NCBI GenBank assembly: GCA_020081605.1
Contig: JAHREC010000062.1
Coordinates: 1,922,001 to 1,986,000, forward strand
Length of the DNA stretch: 64,000 nt
Source of the DNA: Albifimbria verrucaria
Taxonomy: Eukaryota; Ascomycota; Sordariomycetes; Hypocreales; Stachybotryaceae
Direction: 5' to 3'
In this document: positions 48,834-61,297 of the stretch, in pieces
How the letters are laid out: the number at the start of each line of letters is the position of its first letter
How positions within the stretch are numbered: the stretch's first letter is position 1
Position numbers and translations under genes: made by a program
The notes under the pieces: generated by a model
What the model saw: only the letters and a program-made list of their open reading frames with translations
Told to the model about the DNA's origin: nothing
The model's database searches: none

Positions 48834-51003
48834 CTATCCCTCAATAGGGACCATGGGCACCTGCGGACGATCAAGTGATTCAGATGTGTGGTCAGTGCCA
48901 GTTTGTGCCGAAAGTCGACGAAGCGGCGCAGGCTGGTGCGGCAAAGTGAACCCTGCATCCAGCGCCTCCTGGACAAGAATCGATGCCGACTTGAAGCGCT
49001 TCTCGCTGTACTTTTCGAAAATTGCTGCGTGGTGTAGACGAGGGTCTTCGCAGCATTCCAAAATCATACCGACAAGGGACTTAAGCTGTCCCCAGGTGTA
49101 GCCAGACCAGTGGACGTGCGCCTTGGTCTAATTGCAGGTTAGCTATTTGCTCTTGATTTCGGGTTGGCATGCTAATCAGAACTTACCCATGAGCCCTTCT
49201 TGAGCATTAGCCGGGCCAAGCAGTGTGCGCCGGCTGCTAGGTAGCTGGGCGGCGAGGCAACGAATCGCTCGTCCATGATGGTCAACTCGAGGAAGTATTT
49301 GGCCAAGGTTCGTGTCTCCAGGTTATAGTCATCAGCCTTGCTGACGCGTCTCAGGAAGCTCATCGGGCCGGGCCATCCCAGCTCGAAGCTGAGCATGCTA
49401 AGCATATATCGCTCCGCCTTGAGAATTTCCTCAGCCGAGTAGCTGCCATCCACCATGTAGACGATATCTTGTAGCGAAGGGCAGTTGATCTCCTCGTACT
49501 TGGAGGCGATGAGTAGGGCGGTGGCTCCGGCAAGCTGTAGCTTTCCTATCGAAACAATCTTGCACGTGAGGAATCGGTCAATGTAGTTGACGGTCAAAAA
49601 GAGGGTTTCAGGCAGAAGTCCAAATCGGCCATGGACTTGCACGAGCCAATCCATAAGGACTGAGCGCATGGACCACTGGATTTCGGTCTGGCTATCCATG
49701 TAGTATGGGTTAGGAAGCATCTTGATCTGCGAAGCAAACTATCGTTAGTATGGGCCTGGTATCGCCAATTGCATTGGTCTTACCTCTAGCTCCCGCATGT
49801 AATCATTGATATCATCCCCATACTCGGCAACCATGCTGACATCCCACAACTCATCGCAAATGTCTTCTTGGGATCGGTTCTTCTCTACATCCACTCGTGC
49901 TTCCTCAAGCTCACGGTGCACACGGCTCGTGACTTTGGGGAAAAGAACAGTAGTCAAGCCACCAGTTGTGAGATCACGGCTGCGAAAGGAGTGAGCGGTT
50001 GTGTATGCCTGGTCCTGGTCGTCGTAGTCGTCCTCGTCGTCTTCATCGTCCCAGTACTCCTCTGGCTCGGATAAGGTGGGAGTAAGCCCATCTTTGGCAA
50101 TGGCCGCAGTGAGGGCCAAATCCTCCTCCAAAGGCAAAAGCGGTTCAAGGTGTGCTGCGTCTGATTCTGGTTCGTGATTCACATCCGCACGGTCCTCTAC
50201 TAAGGATGGCAGGCCAACAAGACGCACACGATTGGCAAGGCCAAGGTTGTTGTCAGACTCAGCGAGCTGTTGAGAAAATCCAGCAACAGCTTCGGGGTCG
50301 CTGAGTGAAGGCCTCAGAGAAGACTCGGTTGTCTTTTGTAAAGAAAACTCCTGAAGTTCGATCAGAGCCTGCTGCGGCTTAAGCTGGGGCTGGCTCTTGT
50401 GGTGACGTGGTTGCAAGGGCGGCGCCTCGAAGGCTCTTCCATGCTTCAGGGGGCAATCTGCTCGCTAGAGCCTGCGATTTGCAGCTTGATATCCACGCTG
50501 TCGCGGTTGTGGATGTAGCCAGCACCGCCTTGGGAGGCCGGACGCGTTGGCTTGCTCACCAGCTCCACTGGCTGCGGTGCGGAGGCCTTGGGCTTCTCTG
50601 AGAGGCCAACAAGCCGTTGCGCAGGCCGAGCCAGGGCGTCCTTGGCATACGGCATATTCTCCTTATTGATGGTCGATCGTTCGACCTGTTGAAGAGCAGC
50701 AGAGGTCAGGGCCTTTACTCCCTTCGCGTCCTCGCGAACATTTCCAACGTTTCTGGCCATGTTGGTGACGTCTCCGAAAGCCGCCCGTTTAGCAGGGCCA
50801 CGAAAGCCCACGCCAACATTGGAGTCCATGCTCAGGAGATTACCGGTCGACTTGTGTCGTTGGTGAAGGGAGGAACGACGTTCTCGGCGCCTCGGGGACG
50901 AAAGGGCTGTTTGGAGGAGTGCATGTTAACATTGGTCCGCAAATTCGGCATGGCAAGCTTGAATCACGGCTCAGCAAGCGTGGCAACTTACTCGTGCGTC
51001 CAT
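48834..51003 (-). CDS. B-type (mitotic) cyclin
   Basis: A regulatory subunit of Cdk1 driving G2/M. The cyclin box is clear: NPYYMDSQTEIQWSMRSVLM then DWLVQVHGRFGLLPETLFL, SKYEEINCPSLQDIVYMVDG and YMLSMLSFELGWPGPMSFLR. The second fold ends in HCLARLMLKKGSW and HWSGYTWGQLKSLV. The Asp/Glu-rich tract (YWDDEDDEDDYDDQDQ) and the conserved GFRGPAKRAAFGDVTN are typical of fungal B cyclins. Introns: 49783-49727 and 49186-49128, plus one near the 5' end. A C is missing at the run 50449-50453 and probably an A at 50910-50912, giving HSSKTALSSPRRRERRSS. ATG at 51003 (MDAR, then a GTAAGT donor) is the likely start; the acceptor of that first intron is not resolved. Length about 640-660 residues. Confidence 0.9.
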
Positions 51004-54000
51004 GGTAGCGGCTGGCACCGTACAAGACGTAAAGAATATCGGTTGGAAGGGTGGTGGATAGAGGACGCGGTTGCAAGGCTAATCTGCCCTTGTGTGCTCT
51101 GGCTCGCGTCCGAATAACATAAAACAGGCAATTCAATGTCGAGATGAATAAGGCACATATATCTTCAGGTAGAGGCGCTGGCAGGAGCAGAAATCGGCTT
51201 GTGACGAGCTTCGAACAAAATGACAACCTTAGTCAGGCGCGGCGCGGATGACGAAGTTGAAGCAGGCACTAGCAGCTGTCGAAGATGTAGGTGTTTGCGG
51301 AAAGGGGCCCGGACAGTAATCTGGGGAGATTAGAAAAAGAGGTAAGCTCCGTCCGGTATGTTTCTCGACGAGGTGATGGGATGTCTGGCGCCGGTGGTCG
51401 AGAGGGATCCTCAACAAATGCGAGGAAGCGATGATGCAGAGGTTGGAACTCTGGCAGAACAACAATGCGAAGAAAACAAGGCTGACCGTTGCGCTACCTC
51501 CAAGATCGCGGCTGCGTGTAGATGCACAGAAGCGCATTCCCTTGGCTTCATTACCAGGCCCGGCATCCACTTTAAGCGGAAATTGTCATGAGATTTTGTT
51601 TGTTTATTTATGTCAAATTAGCTCACATATGGGGCTTAGCGCAGGAATTATGTCTTTGTTCACCCGGTGCAGGTACGTACCTCCTTGGCTTGCACAAATG
51701 GTATGCTGTGCACAGACCTCTATGCGGTGGGTGCGCGAGCTTGCACCGTCGTCGAGGCAATCAGCATTTTCTGGGGATCGACAGCGACTTGCTCGCCGCG
51801 TCTCACGGCAACGTTGAAGAAAACAGCAATTCTCGACTTCACCCGCCTTCGTCAATGCAAAGGGGTCTGCTTTTCTCAAAGTTACACCCATGCAGACATC
51901 AAACTATCCGAGACACTTTGGAGTGGTTTTCGGCTCGCCCCAACCCTCCATTTCGCTGCCGATGCCCGTGTTATTGGTTTTGTTTACTTACGCGTCTGTT
52001 CCACGATGTCCAACGCCAAAACTTCACGTCTGCACGTGACCACTTTTCGTTGGCCAACTCGGTCCCAAACGCCCGCGCATCGACGGAATGAGACTGTTAT
52101 CCGAGTAGTGATTCACATCACTGACAACACTGGATCCTCACATAGGCCTCCGCGTGGTCGCAGGGTCATTTATGCCTCTCCTTTGCCCGCGCTGTGAGTG
52201 GACGCGCATGGCCGCCCAGCCCTAGGCCTACCGTAATCGGCACTTGCTGAACAAAACCACAACACACAACCGATCCTACCCTATCCAGTGTTTGACGGGA
52301 AGCGGAGCGCACGCATGGCCGTCTTGGCCTCGCTGCGAAACGGTCTCTCGCAAAAATTGAGGTGCGTGCAATATTCTGGGGCAGGGTCGGATGGCGCTTG
52401 GTCAGCTCCTGGCGATTGATTGACCTTTGTTCACCGTCTCCATGTCGCTCATCGCACGGCACAAGAATGGATGGCATCACCCCTCACCAAACCGCCACGC
52501 AACCTGCGCTAGGCCAGCTTCAAGCCACTTATTTTTGCACCCTGATGATCCGTCCACCGGAGACAACGCTATCGGAGTCATATCCTATCTGGCTTGCGCC
52601 TGCTATGCTCGAATTCTGTGTTGCCCTATAATGCATGAGTGTGCGCGTGCAGTCCTCGACCATGATTCAACTGAGAAAAAAGCCCACATGCACTACAATG
52701 AGCTGCATATGATAAGTAACCCAACGTCAATTCCGACCGGTCATTCTCTTGGACATGTGGATGCCCCCATCCCCTCCCTTGGCAAGATCAACGGGCGCCA
52801 CAGCATGCTGTCACGTACGTACACTCGTTCAAAGGTAGGATGCGACGAGTGCCGTCGTAGCATCGCGCTGTTTCATTCCAATCAGAGCGGCGTGACTTTA
52901 CCTTAGATCCCTCATGGTTCCCAGACATGATGTGCGACACAGTGCCGTTCCACTCCAGATGCGTCGCCTGGGGTTTCCCAACCCTATACGCATTTCTTCG
53001 CGAGTGGCACAACGCCAACCTGTCGTCGGTTTGCCATCCAAGACACTGCTAATTGGTGTGCCTGTCCGTTACCAAGTCCAGTCCTCCCTCCCATCCTTGG
53101 ATGCGGCGGTCTTTAGGGCCGACCTTTGCAGCAACAATTGTGGCTCACCAAATCGTCGATGAAGGCTAAGGCCACCCCAGTCTCCCCGTCGCCCGCCACA
53201 ATGCCAGGCCATAATATCCAATGCTATCAATCAACGGCCAATGTTGAACATGGGCAGAGGTGCCCAATCTCGCCGTGACCAGGCAAGGCCATTGAGCTCC
53301 TCCTCCGGCCTTGGAAGCAAAAAGGGCCCTCAGGCACACCGTGAGCCAGCTCAACATAGCGCTATCGCACCCCACACACACACTTCGGTCTGTTCTCATC
53401 TCTCACACACCGTAATTTGAGTGCGGAAGGGCTCAGAAGCCCATTGGGGACCATTGTCCCGCATGCATGCCTTACTTATCCGTACATGTAACATTAGCAG
53501 AAGGCTTGCTTTCCTTGGCCTAGAACGCCTGGCATCAGACAAAGAAAGACGTGACCAAGCTGCGGCCACAGCCATAACCACGGGGAAAGGAGGGTGCCAA
53601 GTTGACCGTCCAGCGATCACTATATTCGATCCACGTTACTCCTACAGTAGCAAACAAGCGACGCATCCTTCGTAGATGATTGTCTTTGCCGTGCCTGTCA
53701 ATCTAGCCCCGGGTTTCCGTCACATTTGAAACTTTGGCCAGCGCATCCAGGCAGAGGAGCGGGGTGGTGACCAGCCCGCAGCGTCATGCTAGGGTTTGGC
53801 TAGCTTCCGGTCATTTGGAAGAGATGCCGTGCCTTTCCGGCGGCCTTGGGATGCTCTTGGTCTATTGCGAGCAGGATCGTTTAGTCCCAACGTAGAAGGG
53901 GTTAAAAACGGTCGCCAAGTGCCCGACCCAATGTCTTGACCCAGCACTTTGCCACGAGCGTGCAATTCCCAATCGACCGAATCTACAACCCAGCACTGAA

Positions 54001-54711
54001 ACGGGAGGTGGACTCGTTTGCGGTAGGAGGTGCATGGATCTGTCATACGCCAGGTAAGGTAGCGCGATCGACGTACTGCTTATTACATGGTAGGACACGC
54101 ATTACAGGGAGAGCGTTGAACGTAGGCTCGAGTTATCTACTTGTGTTAGTCCTTGGCAAGGCGATGGCCACCACGGCTGCGTTTGCGCAGAGTAGTAATA
54201 GAAGCAGGCGTCGTCTCCTTAGATTACCGTCAATGCTGCTTGGCTCGATGGCGAATGCGACCACGTCCTGGACAAGGCGCAAAGCTGCCTAGACATGGTC
54301 CCTACTCAATTACTACCTATCGGTTTAGGCCAGCGGCACTCGAAGACCAGGGCTGCTGTTTCGTTACTGCGATAATTCACCCTCCATATCAAGGCGGCAG
54401 CGACACATGCGACTCCCGTCGGTCATCTTGCATGCGCCTTTGCAGGCTCGGTCGTATCTTAAGCAGGATTAGGAGTTCCCCGAGTACGTACCGCCGTCGT
54501 GTTTTGGATGAGCCATCTCAAGGGGCATGAGAGAGAACGGGCCACAAGTAGCTTCCTTACAGCATCGATTCCTTTGCCTTAGCTTGTTTCTTGTCATCCA
54601 CCCCAGCGCAGCGCAGCGCAGCACAGCACAGCCCAACGTTTGCGCTGCTTTGCGCTACCGCTCCAAATGTAGACAAGACGGCGTCCCCGCCCTCCCCGAG
54701 GAGCTTCATCA

Positions 54712-54732
54712 TGTGTGCGTGTGTGTGTGTGC
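54712..54732. repeat. TG dinucleotide microsatellite
   Basis: About ten TG units with one CG interruption in the divergent spacer. Confidence 0.8.
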
Positions 54733-55409
54733 GCCATGTTGTGTCTGTCTATCCCTCGATCCCTGCACGGGGAGAGTACGGGCGCCTCTGACGCTCAGCT
54801 TAAACCATGCGCCATTGGCCAGCAAGGCTCGATCCTCAGAAGCTGGCTTCCTTGAGTTCGCGGACATGGCGGCTTTCCGCGAAACACGCACCGCCGTCGT
54901 CGCTTAATGCGACCACCAATGGCGCAAACCAGACAGCCGCTCCGGTCCTTCTCATGTCTTCCCAAAGCGAACAATAACATTCACGTAGCGGGCTAGCGCA
55001 AGAGCGAGCGAGACTCGGGCAATGGGCGAGCCTAAAGGCTGAGCTTGGACTGGGAACCCAAGACGCCATCCCACACCATAGGACAGGAGCTCTGCTGCAG
55101 GTCGCTGCGTGGGCCATTCAACGGCAGAGATCCGTGGCACCTTGGTAGCCCAGGCGGAGCCCTTCCATCCACTCGCTGCATGTCAGTTGCCGACCATCTT
55201 CTGCACCTCCAGCTCGATCAGTCGCAGAAAGAGAGGGAGGAGGGGCTGCGACCATGATCCATGGGGCTGGCCCGGCGGCTAGCCCCAGAACCGCCATTGT
55301 GTGCCTGCTTTTGCTTTGCTTTGCTTGGACGTGAACGAAATGACCTGTTCTGGCGATGTTCAAAACAAACACGCAGGAACCGCTGGGTTGAGTCGCCGAG
55401 TTTCGCTGT

Positions 55410-55429
55410 CATACATACATACATACATG
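55410..55429. repeat. CATA tetranucleotide microsatellite
   Basis: Five CATA/CATG units in tandem in the divergent spacer. Confidence 0.8.
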
Positions 55430-56855
55430 GCATGTCGCTGGCAGCCCTTTCAGGATCACCTTGGCGCCCTCCTCTTTACCTGCCCTTACTCACCTCCCTT
55501 ACCGTTCCCCTAGGTTAGCCAGGCTCCTTGCGACCCTTTTAATAGCTTGCGGTCGCGGCTACGAAAGGGCGGTACGAAGCTGGTCCAGCCCAGCACCCGC
55601 GGTCATTTGACGGAAGACAGCCTCATTTCATCCATTGATTGACTATTTGGTCCAAGGAGAAAAGAAGTGCCGACCGAGCCCACATACGTACGTGCGTGTG
55701 CGTGCCTTTTGAGCATCGTCGTATCCGTACATGCCAGACCTCAGCGGTCGCAAAACCGGCTCGGGTGCGGCAAGCCATGATCGACGTAAAAATGGTCATT
55801 CCGCCACCCGCGTCCGATCAGCGAGCCAAATATCCCATAGATGTGCTAGACCTGTCGATTAAGTAGTAAAATAGCTGTAAATTGCATCGCAAAGGCACCA
55901 CGCCGACGCCGTATCGCTCGCGGCGCACATCGTGCCCGTCGTGCCCGCGCAATCCCTTGGGCGGGCAGCAGCGCCAGAATGCCCAGGCGTGCCCTGAAAG
56001 CCCAGTGGCCCCGAGCGCCTTCAGTGGCATGTAGGCGCTCCTGTGCCAGGCATTCTAGGCCGCTTTAGCGGTGGCACCTCCTGCAAAGATGAGCGGTGGC
56101 CCGCAATTTCTGTGGCCTACCAGCACACCCGTCCAGCGCATGTTAGTGAGCCCAGGCATGACAGACACAAAATCGTTCAACCTCGCTCGGCTCCTCTTTT
56201 CCTCATGCACACATTCTACCAACTTGGCTCCCGACATCAGCCTTCCAAACCACTCTCGACGTCCTGGTGAGTTCCATCGCCTCTGCTCCCCTATGCGATC
56301 ACTTCCTGGCCTCAATCTTGCTACTCCCCGTGCCCCTTTCCCCGATGCCGTCCCGTCCGCATCACTCGCCCCAGCGCCAACGCTCACAGCCCTGAACCGC
56401 CCGTCTCTTGGATGCGGTGACTTCATCTGTCCCGTTTGCTGCATCATCTCAAGCTCGCTGTCCATTCCCATCGCTAACCAAGTCGTCGTCTCAGGAAGAA
56501 CTGCTCCACGACTTGATTTCGGTTACCGACACCGTCGCCGTCGTCTCCGTCGCCCTCAACCCCCATACAGCTGACGAAACCACCCGGCGCCCTTCGGCCA
56601 CAGTCCACCCAGCGATGTACTATTGACTCCTTTGCAATAGAACAGAGTCTCCCTACGTCGAATAATCATAAAAACCTCTTGGTTATCCCTGGTTGAGGTA
56701 TTGTCGGATTTCCTGGCCACCGGTTCTGCTGTCTAGGAAGCCGGCTACCTTGGCCTAGGCAAAGCCCGCACCAGCGTTTCCATTTCCTCAAAGGAGGTCT
56801 CCCATTCAACAAACTATCCCTTCCCATCACTTCATCAACACTACAAAAACACACA

Positions 56856-58810
56856 ATGACATCAATGTCACCAATCAATACTGCCGTCGGCGCTTCTGGT
56901 GCCTCCTCGAGCGGAGGCAGCGTTTCGCCCCGGCAGACCGCCACACCAAAGAACGTCGCATTTGAGCTACTCTTCCTTGACTCGCCCCAATATCGTGCGC
57001 GCTTGCCCATGCGAGTGCAGATTTACCCCATGATACGACCGACTCGATTGTTACAACCGTCAAGAATTTTTATGGCCTTTATTCCGGTCCCACCGGTTCA
57101 AAGGGTGTGAGCTTTGAGGATGAACATGGAAACACCCTCATTGCGCGATATGAGAACTTTCGCAACAACATGATCGTCTACGTACGGGTCATTGAAGGCT
57201 CTCCTGTAGGACCTGGCCCATATGGTGCTCACCATTACAACAGTGCTTCTATGGGAGAACAGCCCTATCACGCGGGCGATGAATATTCACAGCGTCTTGG
57301 TCAAGACATCCATCGGCCCAACTCAAGATCGTCGCGAAGACGAAGCCGCTCTCCAAGCAGCGCCCGAGAGCGACGAAGTGCCTCTGTTAGTACCAACGGA
57401 CACAAAAGCCGCTCTCGCTCCATTAAAAACCGTGGATCGGCACATGGTGATAGCCACACCGAAAGCGTGAATGGGTACAGCAGTGGCGACGGCGCTCCGG
57501 GCAGCTCCTCTGGAAAGAGCAAAGAGCAGCTGGGCACTACAGATATCAGTGTCGAGAATATTGTCGAAGGTGGACGCCGCAAAGGGCCAAATTTGAGAGC
57601 TCGGTATGCGATGTTCACGAATTGACACACAGACGCAATCGCTAATAAATACTGAATACAGGAACTGCCCTTGTTCGCACCACCACAGATGCCTGCGGCC
57701 ACCTCAAACCCGTCCGTCTCCCCGCCCGTCGAGTCGAACATAACAGGCCCTCGCTGCCGTTTGTGCAGCCTGGGCAAAATCCTTTCACAAACCCCGTCCC
57801 ATGCAATCTCCCCAACACCACCATAGTCTGTCTCAAGCTGGTATCTATGCTACACCTGTCTCTGACCACCGACGCGCTCGTGATAGCATGGGTTACCCGA
57901 GCAGCGGTGCTGGTATGGGCATCCTGCCGACGCCCGATCCTACTGTTGGCAGCTGCATGTCTGAGGAAGATAAGGATGTTGCCATCCAGCTTATGCGACT
58001 TGGAGAGATGTCCAACATTTCTCATGGTAGGACCTCAGCGTCTACTCTGGATGACACATTTAGCGGTAGAGCTGATGTCTCCTCTTCTACCGGCGCCACA
58101 AGCGACGAAGAGAGTGACAGCGAAGCCGATTATCCGCCCGCTCGTCGTCAAAAGCTTGACATCACTGGTGCTTCCTGAGCCATTAATCAAAATGCGGATG
58201 CCCACTTGAAGCTGCTGGCAGAGAGTGCCGATATCAGCGCTGATGACGCCGACTACGAGGATGGTGTCGAAGACTCTGCTGCGATCGAAGACGACATGAA
58301 ATCTATCAAGCCTAAGCCTACAACCAAGCACAAGGCGGTACCCTCGATTTCCAAGTCGAGTCAACTTAAGGCTCCTAAGATCCCTCGGCCCGTGAATAAT
58401 ATCAAGACGAAGAAGCTGCCTGCAGTGGCTGGAGGTCCTATGTCCCCGGCCTCAATGCCCCCTTCTAGAAAACAATCAGTCGCATCTACTGGAAACATGG
58501 CGCCACCAGGCGAGGATGATCAGCCAGATCTTTCTACCAAACCTCGTTGCCAACGCTGCCGAAAGAGCAAGAAGGGCTGCGACCGTCAGCGCCCATGTGG
58601 CAGATGTCGCGACGCTGGACTGTCGGCCGACCAGTGTGTCAGCGAGGACGAGGGCAACGGTCGCAAAGGCCGCTACGGTCGACACATGGGTGTACCCATA
58701 AAGAAGGAGGAGGTCATCTCTGCTCCCCTCAACCCTCGTTACTTCCGGCTGCTCCTATCGCCGCTGCTTCGGCTATTGTCGCCGACAAGGCCAAGAAGCG
58801 GAAGCGATAA
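56856..58810 (+). CDS. Regulator with C-terminal Zn2Cys6 cluster and N-terminal folded domain
   Basis: About 640 residues. The N-terminus has a conserved globular block (VAFELLFLDSPQYRARLPMR, VTTVKNFYGLYSGP, SFEDEHGNTLIARYENF) that looks ubiquitin/PB1-like to me, unverified. An Arg/Ser-rich stretch follows (RSSRRRSRSPSSARERR). The zinc cluster is near the C-terminus: CQRCRKSKKGC then CGRCRDAGLSADQC (C-x2-C-x6-C, C-x2-C-x9-C). The protein ends with a basic DKAKKRKR. Exon 1 ends at 57603 and exon 2 starts at 57662. One-base losses are inferred at 57026-57029, 57603-57604, 57748-57750, 57798-57800 and 58733-58735. In addition an in-frame TGA stands at 58176-58178 between LDITGAS and AINQNADAH. 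Coding similarity continues past it, so an error is likely but not shown. Target genes unknown. Confidence 0.7.
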
Positions 58811-61297
58811 GCCATGCGCTCAAGGTCGTATCAACATGTTGCGCCCTAGTCAACATATTCGAAGTGTGTTCATATTAGGTTGTACCAATTTCAACATACC
58901 GCAATGCTTTATTTGAGCGCAGCGGCCGATTCGTTATCCGACGTTCTTTTCTCCTGCGCTTCGTATGGAGAGGATAGCCGGTTTCGGCCGTTCGGGCAGA
59001 ACCCTTATTAACATACAGTGTCTATGTAACACTGCCTAAATCCGGGAGATCTTATTTCATGATGAAAATGCCAGGGAGGCTGTAATAACGACGGTCTGTG
59101 GGGCCATTACACTCCTTTTCAACGGCGTTTAGGGAATTTGGAGGAGTTGTGCTCTCATCGACAAATGGTTTTGTCCTTTTTCTGATTATCGGTTTGTGAC
59201 TTGCGCAAAACACGCAGCGCAAGGACACAGGTCCTATCCACTACCTGACATTGAACGCGACCACGCCATCCAGGCCTGTAGACGGTCGTCTTCAAAATCT
59301 CTGGAAGTGAACCTTACCAACCTTGGAAATGCTGCAGCGGGGAAGATGAAAGACCAGCGGATGCCTTTGCCAGGCATTCCTTGTATGCGAACGTGGTCAT
59401 ATTCGCAGAGGCGGCGACTGGATGTCGCGGATAGAGGAGCGTCTCTCTCGCTCGGAGGGATCCAAAAAAGTTGTCGGGTGACCTGGGGACAAATGGATGG
59501 GGAGGAGCTGGGAAGCGGGAATCGTGATTCATTTTGTGTTTGTTTCCTATCTGTCTGACAGTTTTCTATCTCTTGGTCGGTATGGTCGTTTCAGGGGCCG
59601 GGTTTGTGATCGTTCAGCCTTGGGGCTGTCGCTGTGCCAGGCTCGCCGCAGCCGGGGAAAGGAGGGGCGCAGCGTGGCAGAGTAAGACGCGGATAGCGCC
59701 GAATACATAAGCATTGTTTTTCTACAGAATAACCAAAGTGCATCCCTTTAGTTGGTCGCATCGCTGTTGGCACCGCTCCGAGGCCAGCGACCACCCTCGA
59801 GGTTGTGTCCTCATTCATTCAGGGTCCATATCCATCACAGCGCGCCAAGTGGCAGCACCTGTCCAGCAGCCCTGTCAACTGCTTAAAAACGGCGATCTAC
59901 CGAACTACCGTGCATGGTAGTCAAACTTGGCTAGTGGGGCCTCCCGTAAACGGCTTAGCCCTCGGGCCCGGGCCCGGCCGGGAGCAGCGGTGTTCCGAGA
60001 AGCGGTGCGCCGATTGGTCGAAAGGGACGGCAGAGTCACATGATCGTGCCGTCGGTGAGAAGCTGGCGCTACGTCATGCCCGTATACCCCACTATGGAAA
60101 TGGAGGGGTAAAACAAGGTCCAGCCAGAAAATCTGCAACTCAATTCGGAAGAGCTGTGGCATAAGACAATTTGACCTCGCTGGCCCTATGAGAGAACACA
60201 AGGGTCGCCAGCGGTCTTATGCATGCTTCAAATTTCGTGTTGTAAGGGGCTGCAGGAGGCGGCGGGTGGCGATTTCGCAATATCTTTTCTCCTCCACATA
60301 TTCCAGCAATCCCTGGGATTAGCCGCTCGGCTAGTTTACGGTGAGTACAGCGCACGGCGACTGACCGGGGGCCTATGTTGTCATGTTTCGTCCAAGCTGA
60401 CACGATTGGCAACCTAGAATAACATCATACTGCCCCTGCTGATGTAACGTCATCTTTTATACAGGATAAATGCTCTTAAAGACACTTCTAGAAAATGCAT
60501 CGCGATTTTCTGATGCTTCAAGGGGCTGCTGAGAATTTTGCGCTAGCAAGAAACGGACTCCAAACTACCAGACAAGCAGCAGTCGAGCGCATCCGGCTAT
60601 CGGAGCTGCTCAGGTCCATGCCCTAAGCTACCCTATACTACTACACGCGCCGTGTGCAGCTCAACAGAACTGAAGCATCAACGGCAACGCAATTGGAATG
60701 GGTTGCTTCAATTCTTACAAGTTCTGTTACATGACGTACTTCGCTGGCGATTGTGTCATTTCTGGTGTGGTTCGGGGACCCTTGATTATTTCGTGGAGGG
60801 CGGCCCTGCTTCTACCCTGAGTTAATCCGTCGATCTTGATGGAACACTGCTACGCACTTCCAGCTGCGCAGGCAAACGCGCACATAACTTTAGCGTAATA
60901 CAACCCAAACAGGAAACGAGTCATACCCACCAGATTCGCTTTGTAGGACTTTCACCCCAGCAGCTCGTAGATCCGTTCAGCTGGCAAGTGTGTTTTCCAG
61001 CGAGTGTGCGCAACAGATAGTCGATCGGCCGGCAGCTTTCCCCTTCTAACCAAACATGGGAGGTGTGCTTGGCACCCATGTGTGGAATTTTGCTTGCTCC
61101 CCTACTAGAATTACAAACCCAAAGAAACAATGATGTAGCTGACAAATGGCCCGGCGCGGTATCGGCACCTTGCAGTTTGACTCGGTAAATCTCAAAGCGA
61201 ACATATATAACGTAGATGACTGCCCAAAGCTACCAACCCACCGTAGTAGCGTGTGATGTATCCAATCCCACTCCAATGAACTGTCGTGCGAATCACC
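58811..61297. other. Intergenic region, no gene recognised
   Basis: 2.5 kb between two plus-strand genes. Only short frames, the longest about 120 codons at 59196-59558 (+), none with a domain. No RNA gene or mobile element was seen. Confidence 0.5.

Larger units (their letters stand above)
51004..56855. promoter_or_regulatory. 5.9 kb gene-free divergent spacer
   Basis: Lies between the B cyclin and the C-terminal-zinc regulator, both transcribed away from it. Open frames are short and domainless on both strands. It holds a TG run and a CATA run, and CT-rich DNA at 56200-56850 before the regulator start, consistent with a long leader. No tRNA, rRNA or mobile element was recognised. Confidence 0.5.

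Noticed and set aside
56856..58810. Velvet-family regulator
   Set aside because: The N-terminal block lacks velvet motifs, and the C-terminal Cys pattern is a Zn2Cys6 cluster.
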